64,000 bases of DNA from SAR202 cluster bacterium bin22 (lineage in GTDB: Bacteria > Chloroflexota > Dehalococcoidia > Lucifugimonadales > UBA3495). Below, piece by piece: positions 54,644 through 63,218 of this stretch. The notes under the pieces are model-generated. The model was not told the DNA's origin. It saw only the letters and a list, made by a program, of their open reading frames with translations, and did not search any database. The stretch lies in NCBI GenBank assembly GCA_002238505.1, contig MPMM01000016.1, positions 1 to 64,000 on the forward strand, in the 5' to 3' direction. The translations under genes and the position numbers were made by a program. The number at the start of each line of letters is the position of its first letter. Position 1 is the first letter of the stretch.

Positions 54644-55201
54644 AAACAGGCAAATGGCCTGAGCGCAAGCAGGTTTCTACGAACATCAAAAGGGGAAGAA
54701 ACATCAAGAGGGGAAGCGAAAAAGGCCTTCGTTCAGGAAAAAGCGGCGGAGGGAGTGACCTTCCCATTGTTTTTGCTCCCAATACAAAACCAATCATTTT
54801 AGGAAAGTATTAGTAGGTAATATACCAGTTTGTGTACCTATTCCAGGCGGACTGAACCGGAACCTTGTGGACTTCAAGAATTCTACCAAATCGGTCTGCT
54901 GCTCATCTAAAAGTGACTTGAGCGCGGATCCCTTATCGGGGCTAAGAGTGGGCACAACGGGGAGGCAAACCTTTCCGCAAACACCTGACAAGAATTATAA
55001 GAGTCAAGATTTTTTCTGACTTTCGGCTTGGCTTCAAGGTTCCGGCGGTCAACCTATCTCGGACCTGGCTGCGATACGCTGCGAAAGGCGGTTTGGGTGG
55101 ACCGTCCCCCAACCCCACCAGGACAGAATTGAGCAGGGCAATGATAGTGTGCCCCGAAAATGTGCGTTTCCCATACGTTCTTCCCTGCGGGCAGTGGACA
55201 T
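54644..55201. other. Intergenic region, no credible gene
   Basis: There is a short direct repeat AACATCAA-AGGGGAAG twice at about 54680-54716. Minus-strand frames of 65-140 codons are present but lack a ribosome-binding site and motifs. Base composition drops here, marking the start of accessory DNA. Confidence 0.4.
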
Positions 55202-55549
55202 TCACTCTTGGTCGTTGCCAGTATCCTCGAAGATGGTCATATCCAGGGTGCCAATCAAGCCTATAGCCAAAATAGGTGAAGCGAGATAAGCGAGGCACCA
55301 CCAGGGAGATACCCCGGCATTTCCAAAGCGGCGGATTACACCGGAACAATGCCAAAGCAGGCAAACGATAGTAAGCAAGGTAAAGCCGACCAATAGGCCT
55401 GCGTTTTCTCGCTCGCCAAGGCCACCTACCAGGCCGAAGCTAAGCATTGCCCCGAAGCCAAAATTGAGTGAGAACCCGAGATAAAGTTGCACGGTCATCA
55501 GAATTATGACAGGCAACATGTAGAGCGACCAGAACCTTCTTTGAGTCAT
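55202..55549 (-). CDS. Small DUF805-like membrane protein under a structured leader
   Basis: The product has 115 residues. ATG 55549 is preferred over an in-frame start at 55591, because the latter lies inside the conserved leader. Three hydrophobic segments are seen (about 8-33, 52-70, 83-103), and the phrase IRRFGNAGVSPWWCLAYLAS resembles the R-R-L-H-D-x-G-x-S-G-W-W hallmark of DUF805 membrane proteins. The acidic tail is DTGNDQE. Its function is unknown. It shares a leader RNA design with the unrelated lipoprotein gene at 4066, so both probably answer to the same signal. Confidence 0.65.
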   Translation of the reverse strand: MTQRRFWSLYMLPVIILMTVQLYLGFSLNFGFGAMLSFGLVGGLGERENAGLLVGFTLLTIVCLLWHCSGVIRRFGNAGVSPWWCLAYLASPILAIGLIGTLDMTIFEDTGNDQE

Positions 55550-55686
55550 AAGGGAACCCCCTTGCAGTTCAGGCTGATGGCACCTTGTCACAGCTACCTA
55601 CAGACCCTTTACAAGCCACAAGGGGGGCACGAAGGCCCCATCGCCCTGAACCTGGAATTAGCCTGTATTGGGTTGTAGCTGTGACG
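55550..55686 (-). ncRNA. Structured 5' leader RNA, copy 2 (riboswitch-like)
   Basis: Read on the minus strand. GTCACAGCTAC (55685-55675) pairs perfectly with GTAGCTGTGAC (55597-55587). GTTCAGG (55651-55645) pairs with CCTGAAC (55573-55567). GGGGC-CTTCGT-GCCCC (55639-55624) is identical to copy 1. CCCCCTTG (55626-55619) pairs with CAAGGGGG (55564-55557), which holds the ribosome-binding region. The stretch GGTGCCA-TCAG-CCTGA is almost the same as in copy 1. Helix sequences differ from copy 1 but keep pairing, a covariation signature. Confidence 0.75.
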
Positions 55687-55692
55687 TCGGCA

Positions 55693-55721
55693 TTTATCCT
55701 CCAGCCGAAGAGTGGTGTCAA
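55693..55721 (-). promoter_or_regulatory. Promoter of leader copy 2
   Basis: On the minus strand TTGACA (55721-55716), 17 bases, GATAAA (55698-55693). The -10 to start-codon distance (about 144 bases) matches that of copy 1 (about 146). Confidence 0.6.
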
Positions 55722-55729
55722 ACCAAAAA

Positions 55730-55753
55730 CAGCCCGCCGAGCCTGACGGGCTG
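55730..55753. terminator. Hairpin upstream of leader copy 2
   Basis: CAGCCCG pairs with CGGGCTG around a 10-base loop. It may insulate the leader promoter from upstream transcription. Confidence 0.4.
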
Positions 55754-56742
55754 CTACTGGGGGTTCTGTAGTTTCTTCGCTAATATCCTAACCAGGGATT
55801 CGATTCCACAAACCAGCCCGCTTGGCCCTACTGCCATTGCGCGCTGGCAACGTCCCTGTTGATCTGGCACTGGACTTCGGGGAAAGAGCCCCGGTCCGCG
55901 CTAAGCGTCCACAATTGCTGCCTTTGCTCGGCTATGGTTTGCGCTGTTTATCTTCCACGCACTAATCGGGAATGTCCCCAACGGCGACCCTGGCGGCCAA
56001 GATTCCGGCACCGGAGGGCTTCGCACCATGTGGGAAAGTCTGCTTATTTATCGTGCCATTCTTGTGGTCTGCTGTGGAACAACACGAACCGCTCTCTTCC
56101 GTCTGAAGACAGTAAAGCATTTACTTCGTTGTGAGATAAGTCTCCAATAAGTTCGGCTTGCAACGAACTATGGAACCTTGCCGCAGGGCCGGCAAGCGTT
56201 GATCTGCTGAATTCCTGGTCTTGACTTCCCTTGCTCAAACACTTCAGCCCTATAGGATTCCCAGGTTGTTCTCCTGCCTGGACAAGTGTTAATGCCCCAG
56301 AAGGTCATAACTGACGCAAAATCAATTTGGAAACAGCTCCAGGGCTGATACCCTGCTGGCCAATTGACGCCCCATTCGATGACCGGAGGGACCCTCGATA
56401 TCCTGACCCTGGATTTATTGTTCGCCATCCTGAGCCAAGAATCACTCCTGACCAAACGATTGTCCATGTGCATTCTTCCATTCGAGGGTTGCAGAATTCC
56501 GATTAAATTACGACTACTGCTCGTGCCGCGGCGCCGGGGGCAGATGCATCAAGGCAATGTCCTTAGTTTGGGCATCAATCTTGGGCCCATGAATTTGGTA
56601 AAACATGCGCAGGACCAGAGCAAGAAACTCCAGTTGGGTAGCTTTCCACTCAATGGCTCATGGAATAGTTTTCCCCACCCTACACACTCACTTGCTAACA
56701 AAAATCTAACATCTTCCAACTATTTTGACGACACCGCCTAGG
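55754..56742. other. Intergenic region of about 1 kb, no credible gene
   Basis: Frames up to 125 codons exist on both strands, but none has a ribosome-binding site, membrane or domain pattern. Base composition is more AT-rich than the core genes. It may hold remnants of the mobile element to which the AlpA-type gene belongs; no integrase gene is visible. Confidence 0.4.
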
Positions 56743-56946
56743 TCACTGCAAATTTTCCTTAGTAGCCGTGGGCCGGGAGGCCATCCATTCAATGATTTCT
56801 GTTTGATACCAGCCAACAGCCCGCTTTGACAGGCGGATCGGTGAAGGGAAATCCCCTCTCGCCCTCATCTCGTACATCAGACTCTTTGACAGACCGGTTA
56901 AGGCGAGAACTTCCCCTCTTCGTAAAATCCGACTGGTGTCATTCAT
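56743..56946 (-). CDS. AlpA-family excisionase/regulator
   Basis: The product has 67 residues; the ATG follows GGGAGG on the minus strand. It is an AlpA/MerR-like winged-helix DNA-binding protein: RILRRGEVLALTGLSKSLMY, then MRARGDFPSPIRLSKRAVGW and WMASRPTA, all positions typical of phage and integrative-element AlpA proteins that regulate excision. It lies 60 bases after the frameshifted gene at 57007-57395 and may share its transcript. No integrase is present in the window, so the element is incomplete or extends differently than expected. Confidence 0.85.
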   Translation of the reverse strand: MNDTSRILRRGEVLALTGLSKSLMYEMRARGDFPSPIRLSKRAVGWYQTEIIEWMASRPTATKENLQ

Positions 56947-57006
56947 ACCCCGCCTCCCTTAGAAATTTCCCCCCGGCCAGGCATAGGACGGGCGCGAGTA
57001 CCCTGG

Positions 57007-57395
57007 TTAGCTCGCAAGATATACAGACTGCATCCAATAGGGAATGGTCTTCCACTCCACCTCGGGGCTGTCCTCGATGACCTGGTCATAGCCCGTAACA
57101 CGGTGCGGCGGCACCCCGGCCCTGGCGGGGTCGGGCTCTGCGGACTCCGGGGGCCCTGCGACCGAAGCCGTGGCCAGTACAGCGGGGACAGACCCTCCAC
57201 CCAACCCTCCCCTCCCAGCAGGCGACGGGTTGCCTCGTCCACGCTGCGATAGACCCTGTCGCTCCCCTTACGGGCGTTCATGAAGAACTGGTAGAGCTTG
57301 CCTGTGGCCCTGTTCAGCGGAATGAAGACGTTGAATCTGAGCACCGGCAAGAGCCACCTCACCACTGCCGCCGCAACCGCCATGTCCTTTTGCAT
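57007..57395 (-). pseudogene. Frameshifted hypothetical gene upstream of the AlpA-type gene
   Basis: ATG 57395 follows GGAGG by 10 bases and opens MQKDMAVAAAVVRWLLPVLR, then FNVFIPLNRATGKLYQFFMN and SVDEATRRLLGGEG. After a G-rich stretch (GGGAGGGGAGGGTTGGG on the minus strand, about 57200-57216) sensible sequence continues in another frame, as PDPARAGVPPHRVTGYDQVI and EWKTIPYWMQSVYLAS to a stop at 57007. Joined, the protein would have about 129 residues. A single indel in the G-run, real or from sequencing, explains it. No family is recognised. Confidence 0.5.
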
Positions 57396-57466
57396 CGCCT
57401 GAAATCCTCCTGAAAGCACCGGCATTCTGAGCGCCGATTTCCGGCCCTGCGGGTGGTTTCAGTGGT

Positions 57467-57496
57467 ACTCTAGGGTGGGCAAACCCGGAAAAGCAA
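57467..57496 (-). promoter_or_regulatory. Possible promoter of the AlpA operon
   Basis: On the minus strand TTGCTT (57496-57491), 18 bases, TAGAGT (57472-57467), about 70 bases before the start at 57395. Confidence 0.35.
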
Positions 57497-58053
57497 ATCC
57501 CTCCCTCCCCATCCGGTCTAGACCAGTTCTCGCTTTGTCAACCCCCCCGGGGCGTTAGTCCATCAATATCAGAAATAGGTTGTCGCGCAATCAATGCACA
57601 CACACTTTTTAGATACAAAAGGCATTATTTTTTGCTGCTTGCGAAAAGTGCCAATCTACAGAAAATTGGGCCGTTTCCAGGCATTTCCGGCCTGAAAACT
57701 CCCCCTCTTTAGGCTGCCGTGTGGGTTACTCATGTGATAAGGTACCCCCCGGAGCGCCGCCCATCTTGCCTTCCGGGTTCAGCAGGTCCGGGACCATCCC
57801 CGGCGACCGCGATCATGCCCCACCTGCGTGCGGCGCGGCTTGCTGTGGTTAATCACACTTGACATTTCCCAACCAGCAATGAAAGGTTACAGCCAACGAC
57901 ACTCACACACTTGGGTAGCAACAAACCCAGGCAGGAGCAAGCTGTAAATCGCCACGACCAATAGACCAGTAAAGTGAAAAATCGCCAGGAGCTTTAGGCC
58001 ACTCTGGGCACCCAACAGGAGACCACAGCCGCACTTCAAAGTGAGGAGCGAAG
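57497..58053. other. Intergenic, AT-richer; possible IS21 left end
   Basis: No ORF with support. A T-rich run lies at about 57625. TGTGGTTAATCACACTTGAC at about 57844-57863 lies about 190 bases before the IstA-like fragment and could be the left end of that insertion sequence. No matching right end was found. Confidence 0.3.
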
Positions 58054-58600
58054 ATGGCTTACAAGGAGGTGTCCCGAGTGGACGTAACGGAAGTGATCCG
58101 GCGCTGGCAGATGGGGAACAGCCAGCGCAGACAGCAGCGGGGACGGGTCTGTCGAGAGATACGGTCCGCAAATATATTGCCGCGGCCAAAGAGCTTGGAG
58201 TAAGCCAGGAAGGGCCAGCACCCACTGAGGAACGGCTCAGTAAGCTGGCGGCGCTGCGCTGGACCGGTTCCCAGAAGAAAGCGACGCCGGCCGAGGAAAA
58301 GCTGGATCCCTGGGGCGACCAGATATACCAGTGGGTCGCCGTCGGTCGGTTGCAGGTGACTCGCATCCAGGAGTTGCTGGGCCAGCGGGGCTGTGAGGTG
58401 TCCTACACCTCGCTGCGACGTTATCCTGCAACGGCGGAACTGGCGGCGGCGTAGCCTCAGAACAGTACGGATGGAGCAAAGCGGCCCTGGGGAAGTGGCC
58501 GAACCGGACTTCGGCCGCCTGGGCTACACCCAGGACCAGGAGACCGGTCGCCGCTGCATAGTGTGGGCGTTGCCCCAGAGGAACAGGCCCATGAGGCATC
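58054..58600 (+). pseudogene. IS21-family transposase (IstA) remnant
   Basis: The frame from ATG 58054 reads MAYKEVSRVDVTEVIRRWQM, then shifts. A second frame gives TGLSRDTVRKYIAAAKELGV and ELLGQRGCEVSYTSLRRY, the IstA helix-turn-helix region. A third frame resumes with GEVAEPDFGRLGYTQDQETG, the start of the integrase core with its first Asp. Sequence then breaks off, and no IstB gene follows. It is a truncated, multiply frameshifted copy. Confidence 0.75.
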
Positions 58601-58996
58601 CGGCGGCGGCGTCATGCTCCTCCTGGTACCCCACCGCCGATCAGCCCTCGCGCCTACGGCATCAGGCCACTCCAAGCCGGAATCGCCCAGGAACTGGACA
58701 AACCTGGCGCGGCGAGGAAAACACGTCGCACTGAGAGCCGCATTGCGGCCTCTCCTGCGGTACCATTCCCCCTCAGAGAAGCTGTAATGCCCTCCCTGGG
58801 CCTGCAGGCCGAAGCGGCCAACGCTCGGTATCCACAGGGCGAAGTCCAGCTGCAGCGACTGCCGGTTCCGCTGCCACTCGTAGCCGGCGAAGCCCGGCGC
58901 CCCGCAGGTCTCCAATGCTTCGTAGATGCGCCTCTCCGCCTTTCTGAAGGGATCATTAAGCCGGTGGCGGGGGAATAGCCTGGGATACATCTGCAT
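58457..58996 (-). pseudogene. Truncated NERD-domain (nuclease-related) protein
   Basis: The frame from ATG 58996 reads MYPRLFPRHRLNDPFRKAER, then RRIYEALETC and LDFALWIPSVGRFGLQAQGG with HYSFSEGEWY. This is the NERD core, where an Asp precedes the strand and the usual E/Q-x-K is represented by QAQGG. From about 58745 on, protein sense is lost, and the frame overlaps the IstA remnant on the other strand up to a stop at 58457. The gene seems cut by the insertion or by a deletion. NERD proteins are often linked to DNA processing or defence. Confidence 0.55.
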
Positions 58997-59136
58997 GTCT
59001 GGGCGTACCCCTTGAATCTGTTTGACCGGTGAACCGGCTGGGACTGGAGAAGGGGAACTGCGGCAAGACGGGTCCCTTTGTGCTGACGTCGGTCTGCCGC
59101 CCTCTTTCCCGATCCAACCTGCTCCCCACCAAGATT

Positions 59137-59160
59137 GAGGCCGACCAGTTGGTCGGCCTC
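59137..59160. terminator. Near-perfect palindrome
   Basis: GAGGCCGACCAG and TTGGTCGGCCTC form an 11-bp stem with almost no loop, likely a terminator or protein-binding palindrome. Between 58997 and 59556 no gene is seen. Other hairpins there are AGTGTCCGGT/ACCGGACACT (59226-59283) and CAGGCCGC/GCGGCCTG (59456-59480). Confidence 0.4.
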
Positions 59161-59615
59161 ATTACCGCTTTTGCCTAGGGGCAGCTGGAATCCCTTCCAA
59201 CCGCTTACGTTCCGACAGCCGGACAAGTGTCCGGTCATTTGGTGGGGGCGGCCGCAGTCCAGGCGGATCTCCCACCGGACACTCCGCGCCCCAGGCAAGG
59301 TGGGGAGGTTGCGCAGCGGAGCCCGCTCGACCAGGAGTTAGCAGTCAGCAAGGAGTCCGGGGAAGGGGGCGGGCCACAGGGGTCCGTCCCCTATTGGTTC
59401 CTGGGGCGCACCAGCGCCGTCTCCGCCACTCCCTCCAACCAATGCTTCCTAACAACAGGCCGCACCAATCGAGCGGCCTGATTGAAATGACTGTATCCAG
59501 GCAGGGCACCTGGCGGAGACGAGTCTGGTCCAAGACCAGCGCTTTGGCTCTGGATATATAATTGGCTGAAGGAAACTCAACAGCGCCGATTCCGGCAAAG
59601 ATGAGGAGGAATGAC

Positions 59616-60174
59616 ATGGCGGCTGGCAGCCTGAGGCCGCATATCGTGCGGGTCATGGCCGAGCACCGGGAACGGCCCATGGACCTGGCGCTGGTGCGGG
59701 AGTATCTGGAGCCGGAGGAGGTCTACGAGAAGCGGCCGCCGCGGGGGCGCCGGTCAGGGCCTGGGCGGGAAAGGGGTCCCGAGCCGGTGCGGCGGGGGCC
59801 GGTTTGCGGGGGGGGGGGGGGGCGGGTGGGGGCGTGGGCGGGAAAGGGCTCCGGAGCCGGTGCGGCGGGCCCTGTTTGCGGTGCAGCAGGGGATCTGCCC
59901 TGGGTGCGGCATCTACCAGCCCCACTACCTGCGCTATGAGGTGGACCACATCGTGGCGCTGGCCGCCGACGGGAGGACCGAACAGTGGAACCTGCAGCTG
60001 CTGTGCGGCTACTGCAACCGGGTAAAGGGTACCAAGGGGAAAGACGGTTACCGGCCGAAGATGGCGGAGCTGCGGGCGGACAACCTGGCCACCGGGGTGA
60101 TGGTGGACGAGGGGCTGGCGGTGCTGACGGGCAAGCGGCTGGCCAGGTACCACTGCGGGGAGTTTCAGGCGTAA
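59616..60174 (+). pseudogene. HNH endonuclease gene with tandem duplication and frameshift
   Basis: ATG 59616 follows GGAGGA by 6 bases, and a TATAAT lies at 59557-59562. The N-terminal part (MAAGSLRPHIVRVMAEHRER ... LVREYLEPEEVYEKRPP) leads into a segment duplicated in tandem (59759-59810 and 59831-59882) with a run of 15 G between the copies. After it, in another frame, comes the HNH core: QQGICPGCGIYQPHYLRYEV, DHIVALAADGRTEQWNLQLL and CGYCNRVKGTKG. The zinc Cys pairs and the D-H pair are intact. The break may be real or an artefact of the G-run. The C-terminal part from 59860 could still be made. Confidence 0.65.
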
Positions 60175-60351
60175 CCAGCCGAGCGCGATGGCCCGCGCCG
60201 TGGTTAGGTGGTACGGAACAAGCCCCCTTTGCTCCCGTATGGTACAGTGCAGCGTCGGGCCCAGCGGCGCAGTCGGGCCATAGTTAGGATCCCCCAACCC
60301 CGCCGGATGGGCGGTGGACAGCAAGAGCAATCAATCCAGGAGGAGCAACAT

Positions 60352-60516
60352 ATGACCAGCGCGGCCAGTGAACAAATCTATTGCCTCAAATGCCGGACCA
60401 GGACGGACACCCTGGAGGCCCAGGAGGTGGTGCTGAAGAACGGCCGTCCCGCGGTCACCGGCCCCTGCGCCGTCTGCGGGACCAAGAAGTTCCGCATGGG
60501 CGCCGGCAGGAAGTGA
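60352..60516 (+). CDS. DUF5679-type zinc-ribbon protein
   Basis: The product has 54 residues; ATG 60352 follows AGGAGGAG. The layout is IYCLKCRTRTDTLEAQEVVL, then KNGRPAVTGPCAVCGTKKFR, with two Cys-x-x-Cys knuckles 35 residues apart, as in the DUF5679 family of small proteins found mainly in Chloroflexota and archaea. Function unknown; the ribbon suggests nucleic-acid binding. Longer in-frame starts upstream have no ribosome-binding site. It stands between the HNH gene and the PD-(D/E)XK-like cluster. Confidence 0.75.
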   Translation: MTSAASEQIYCLKCRTRTDTLEAQEVVLKNGRPAVTGPCAVCGTKKFRMGAGRK

Positions 60517-60801
60517 TCGTCAGGTACGGGAGGGTTGGTATCACTTCACCCCACGGGGCGCGCGCCTGATCTGGAACAACCTGGAGCACTCACGTCGCTT
60601 TTGGGTGACGCCAAGCAGTCCCATACCCAGGACTTGATATGCAGATGCGGATGAACTCGGACCTGCACCCCCCCAATGTCTCTCTCGTATTCATCCGTGA
60701 GACGGGACCCGCCCTGTTACCACACTTTCTCCAACTCCAATCCCGACACGGGTTCCAACCCCGGAGCCCAGGCAGGCTCCTTGAAAGGAGGCTTTAAGGC
60801 A

Positions 60802-61539
60802 TTGAAATTGAAGGTGATTGATTCCAGAGGCAACGAGATTACAAACCTGGAGCAGTGGAGCAGGACCGTAAGACGCTCTCACTGGAAGCCGGGACGCAGC
60901 GCCTATTCGCTGGCTGATTTCATCATGAGCCGGCACGGCACGGCACATCTGGATGCCCGCATATCCTCCGTCCTGTCTCGGGCGGTCACCCTGGAGCAGG
61001 GTACTCCGGAATATGCAGCCAGGTTTGACCGGTACGAAGGGCCAGCTCGTCTTGACCTGGGCATTTCCGGTCGGACTGCCTGTGGCGACAACCTGTTTGT
61101 GGGTCTGGAGGCCAAGGTGGACGAACCCTTCGGATCGGAAACCGTATGCGAAAGGTGGCGGAAGGCCACCGACACCCTGAGGACCAAACCGAGGTCACGG
61201 GCGGCCGCCAGGGTGAGGGAACTGTTGTCACGGTATTTTGACGATGACGACGAGCCGTGTGAGTCCGGATTCGCCGATGTCGGCTACCAGTTGCTGACAG
61301 CCACCGCCGGAGCAGTTGCGATGGAGGCGGATGCATCCGTGTTATACGTCGCGGTCTTCAGGACTCTCGATTACGACGAGGAAAGGAGCAGGAAGAATCG
61401 GCTCGACTATGACAACTTCATGAGGGTCAGCGGCGGCGAGAGCCTGGTTCAGGACGGCAGCGGATTCCTGGCGCACGAGCTGACTCTCAATGGAAGACGT
61501 CTGGTGTGCATATACGAATACCTGGGCTTGGAGAACTGA
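60802..61539 (+). CDS. PD-(D/E)XK-like protein (resembles DUF6946)
   Basis: The product has 245 residues from TTG 60802, chosen for AAAGGAGG 10 bases upstream; an ATG at 60676 is unsupported. After WKPGRSAYSLADFIMSRHGT, the core reads ARLDLGISGR and then LFVGLEAKVDEPFG. This Asp followed by Glu-Ala-Lys is the layout of PD-(D/E)XK nuclease folds and resembles proteins annotated DUF6946. A helical segment and GYQLLTATAGAV, then VLYVAVFRT, follow. It is followed by two same-strand genes at short distance. A nuclease role is inferred from the motif only. Confidence 0.5.
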   Translation: MKLKVIDSRGNEITNLEQWSRTVRRSHWKPGRSAYSLADFIMSRHGTAHLDARISSVLSRAVTLEQGTPEYAARFDRYEGPARLDLGISGRTACGDNLFVGLEAKVDEPFGSETVCERWRKATDTLRTKPRSRAAARVRELLSRYFDDDDEPCESGFADVGYQLLTATAGAVAMEADASVLYVAVFRTLDYDEERSRKNRLDYDNFMRVSGGESLVQDGSGFLAHELTLNGRRLVCIYEYLGLEN

Positions 61540-61686
61540 TGCTGTATTCAGGCCTCTGCGAATTAGTTTTCCTCGGAGCAAGACATGCGGTGCGCCTGGC
61601 CACGGAGAACTGGGACCCACCGACTCACATCCGCCGACGCCAGAGTCACGCCGTCAGGAGTGCAGTCGCAATACGGAGGTAGAGCT

Positions 61687-62109
61687 ATGAAACAAGACCA
61701 GGACAATGCAGGTAGCGGGGCAGGTAACAGTCGCGTGGGAAGAAGGTTTCTCGAAAACGTCAGGGACAGGGTTGACTCCGTAAATCAAGAGCTGCAGTCT
61801 AACGAGACCCTTTCTCAGGCAAGGGAAACGGTTCGCCAGGGCCTCGAAAATGCCGCCGGGGCCGCTTCTGAGCAGGCTACAGAGTTGGCGGAAGGGGTCC
61901 AACGAACTGGCGATGTCCTTACCGGTGCGGACCTGCGGAAATTTGACGAATTCACTGAAGCGGTAACCCGCGTCTGCGTCGGCCTCCACCGGGACAACGT
62001 CGAATTGAGAGGCCAGATTGCGCGGTTGGAGCAGCAGTTGGAGGAATCGGGCCTGGCACAGAAGGATCTGGCCGTACGGCTGGAGGCCCTGGAGGAAGGA
62101 AATGATTGA
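61687..62109 (+). CDS. Coiled-coil protein
   Basis: The product has 140 residues; the ATG follows GGAGGTAGAG. It is highly charged and helical: GRRFLENVRDRVDSVNQEL, ETVRQGLENAAGAASEQATE, then FDEFTEAVTRVCVGLHRDNV and a C-terminal heptad stretch LRGQIARLEQQLEESGLAQK. There is no signal peptide or membrane segment. No family is recognised; its position, 38 bases before the nuclease-like membrane gene, suggests it is a partner or scaffold. Confidence 0.6.
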   Translation: MKQDQDNAGSGAGNSRVGRRFLENVRDRVDSVNQELQSNETLSQARETVRQGLENAAGAASEQATELAEGVQRTGDVLTGADLRKFDEFTEAVTRVCVGLHRDNVELRGQIARLEQQLEESGLAQKDLAVRLEALEEGND

Positions 62110-62147
62110 CCTGAGGACAGTCGTCTGCCGAAGGGAGGTCCGCTTCC

Positions 62148-63122
62148 GTGGGATATGAAGAATTAACCAGCCTTGCTGAATATTACCCGGCGGCGGCGCG
62201 GGAAGATCTGATGGCCCTGTCCGCTGGCTGCCAACGTCGCAACGAGGGGGAGATTCTTGAACTGGCGGCGCTGGCCGTTGACCTGTCCGCACGCGATATC
62301 CTAAGCCTGTTCAGTGGGCCAGGACCGGACCCGCAGGTGATGGAGGCCTTCCGGCTTCAGTACCCCAATGTAGAGCTGGGATCACTGGCAGGTCGAGATG
62401 ACGAAAGCATTGAAGGGTTCGTCAATGGGGTGAAGGGCAAATATTTCGAGGTGCTGGTGCGTGACCGGCTGAATGCCGGAGAGACGGTGGGAGAGCTACA
62501 ACTGGAAGCGGGTCAAGTGGCGCGGCTTGCTTTGAAGCCCAACGAAATTGGTTGGGACCTGGAAGTTGTTGACCGCAACGGTGAGGCCTTGGAGCAGCTT
62601 CAGCTCAAGGCCGTCAAGGACATGGGAGAGATCAGCAAGGCTCTCAGGGCTCACGATTTTAGAGTATTAGCGCCGGATCACATCAACAGTTCTTCCGAAG
62701 AAATTATAGGGACTGACGTATCCCTGGAACAAATAACGAAGGATACCGGCGACCAGCTCTCGGAGCTTTCGGAGGGCGGCATCAGTAATGCCGTGGATAT
62801 TGCCGCTGAAACCGTCGAGCCGGCGTGGGACTTTATCCCCCTGGGCTCCGCCCTGGTCATTGGCGTGACCGAGGGGCGCCGATACCTCATGGGGAGGGCA
62901 ACTCTGCATGAATCAATGGAGGGCGTCGGCCGAAGATCGGCCCGGGCCATCACCTATCACACGGTCGGGGCTGCGCTGGGCGCCGCCGGCCTGGGCATTG
63001 TGTCCATCCCCATCGTAATGGGTGCGCGGGTCGCCGAATCGCGAATCACCGGTGCAGTTGATTTGGCCGACAATTTGGTGGCCCGTACGGCTGATTTGAC
63101 CATCCTGGAGGTTGCTTCCTAA
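62148..63122 (+). CDS. Protein with PD-(D/E)XK-like core and C-terminal membrane helix
   Basis: The product has 324 residues with a GTG start after AAGGGAGG. An N-terminal helical segment is followed (about residues 95-165) by KGKYFEVLVRDRLNAGE, then NEIGWDLEVVDRNGE and LEQLQLKAVKDM. The Glu, the Asp and the Q-x-K fit a restriction-endonuclease-like fold. From about 270 there is a Gly/Ala-rich hydrophobic segment (TVGAALGAAGLGIVSIPIVM) that could insert in a membrane. Together with the coiled-coil protein and the preceding PD-(D/E)XK-like gene it may form a defence or toxin-type system. This is inference; no known system was matched. Confidence 0.5.
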   Translation: MGYEELTSLAEYYPAAAREDLMALSAGCQRRNEGEILELAALAVDLSARDILSLFSGPGPDPQVMEAFRLQYPNVELGSLAGRDDESIEGFVNGVKGKYFEVLVRDRLNAGETVGELQLEAGQVARLALKPNEIGWDLEVVDRNGEALEQLQLKAVKDMGEISKALRAHDFRVLAPDHINSSSEEIIGTDVSLEQITKDTGDQLSELSEGGISNAVDIAAETVEPAWDFIPLGSALVIGVTEGRRYLMGRATLHESMEGVGRRSARAITYHTVGAALGAAGLGIVSIPIVMGARVAESRITGAVDLADNLVARTADLTILEVAS

Positions 63123-63218
63123 CCGACCTGGTACTACAGGATCAGATTATTCTCTGCAGGTTTTCTCTTCAGTTGGGCTCTTTCATCGAACCAACTTCGA
63201 CCAAGAGGGAACAAGGAC

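Noticed and set aside
56364-56741. ORF of 125 codons on the plus strand
   Set aside because: No ribosome-binding site, mixed composition and no recognisable domain; not supported as a gene.
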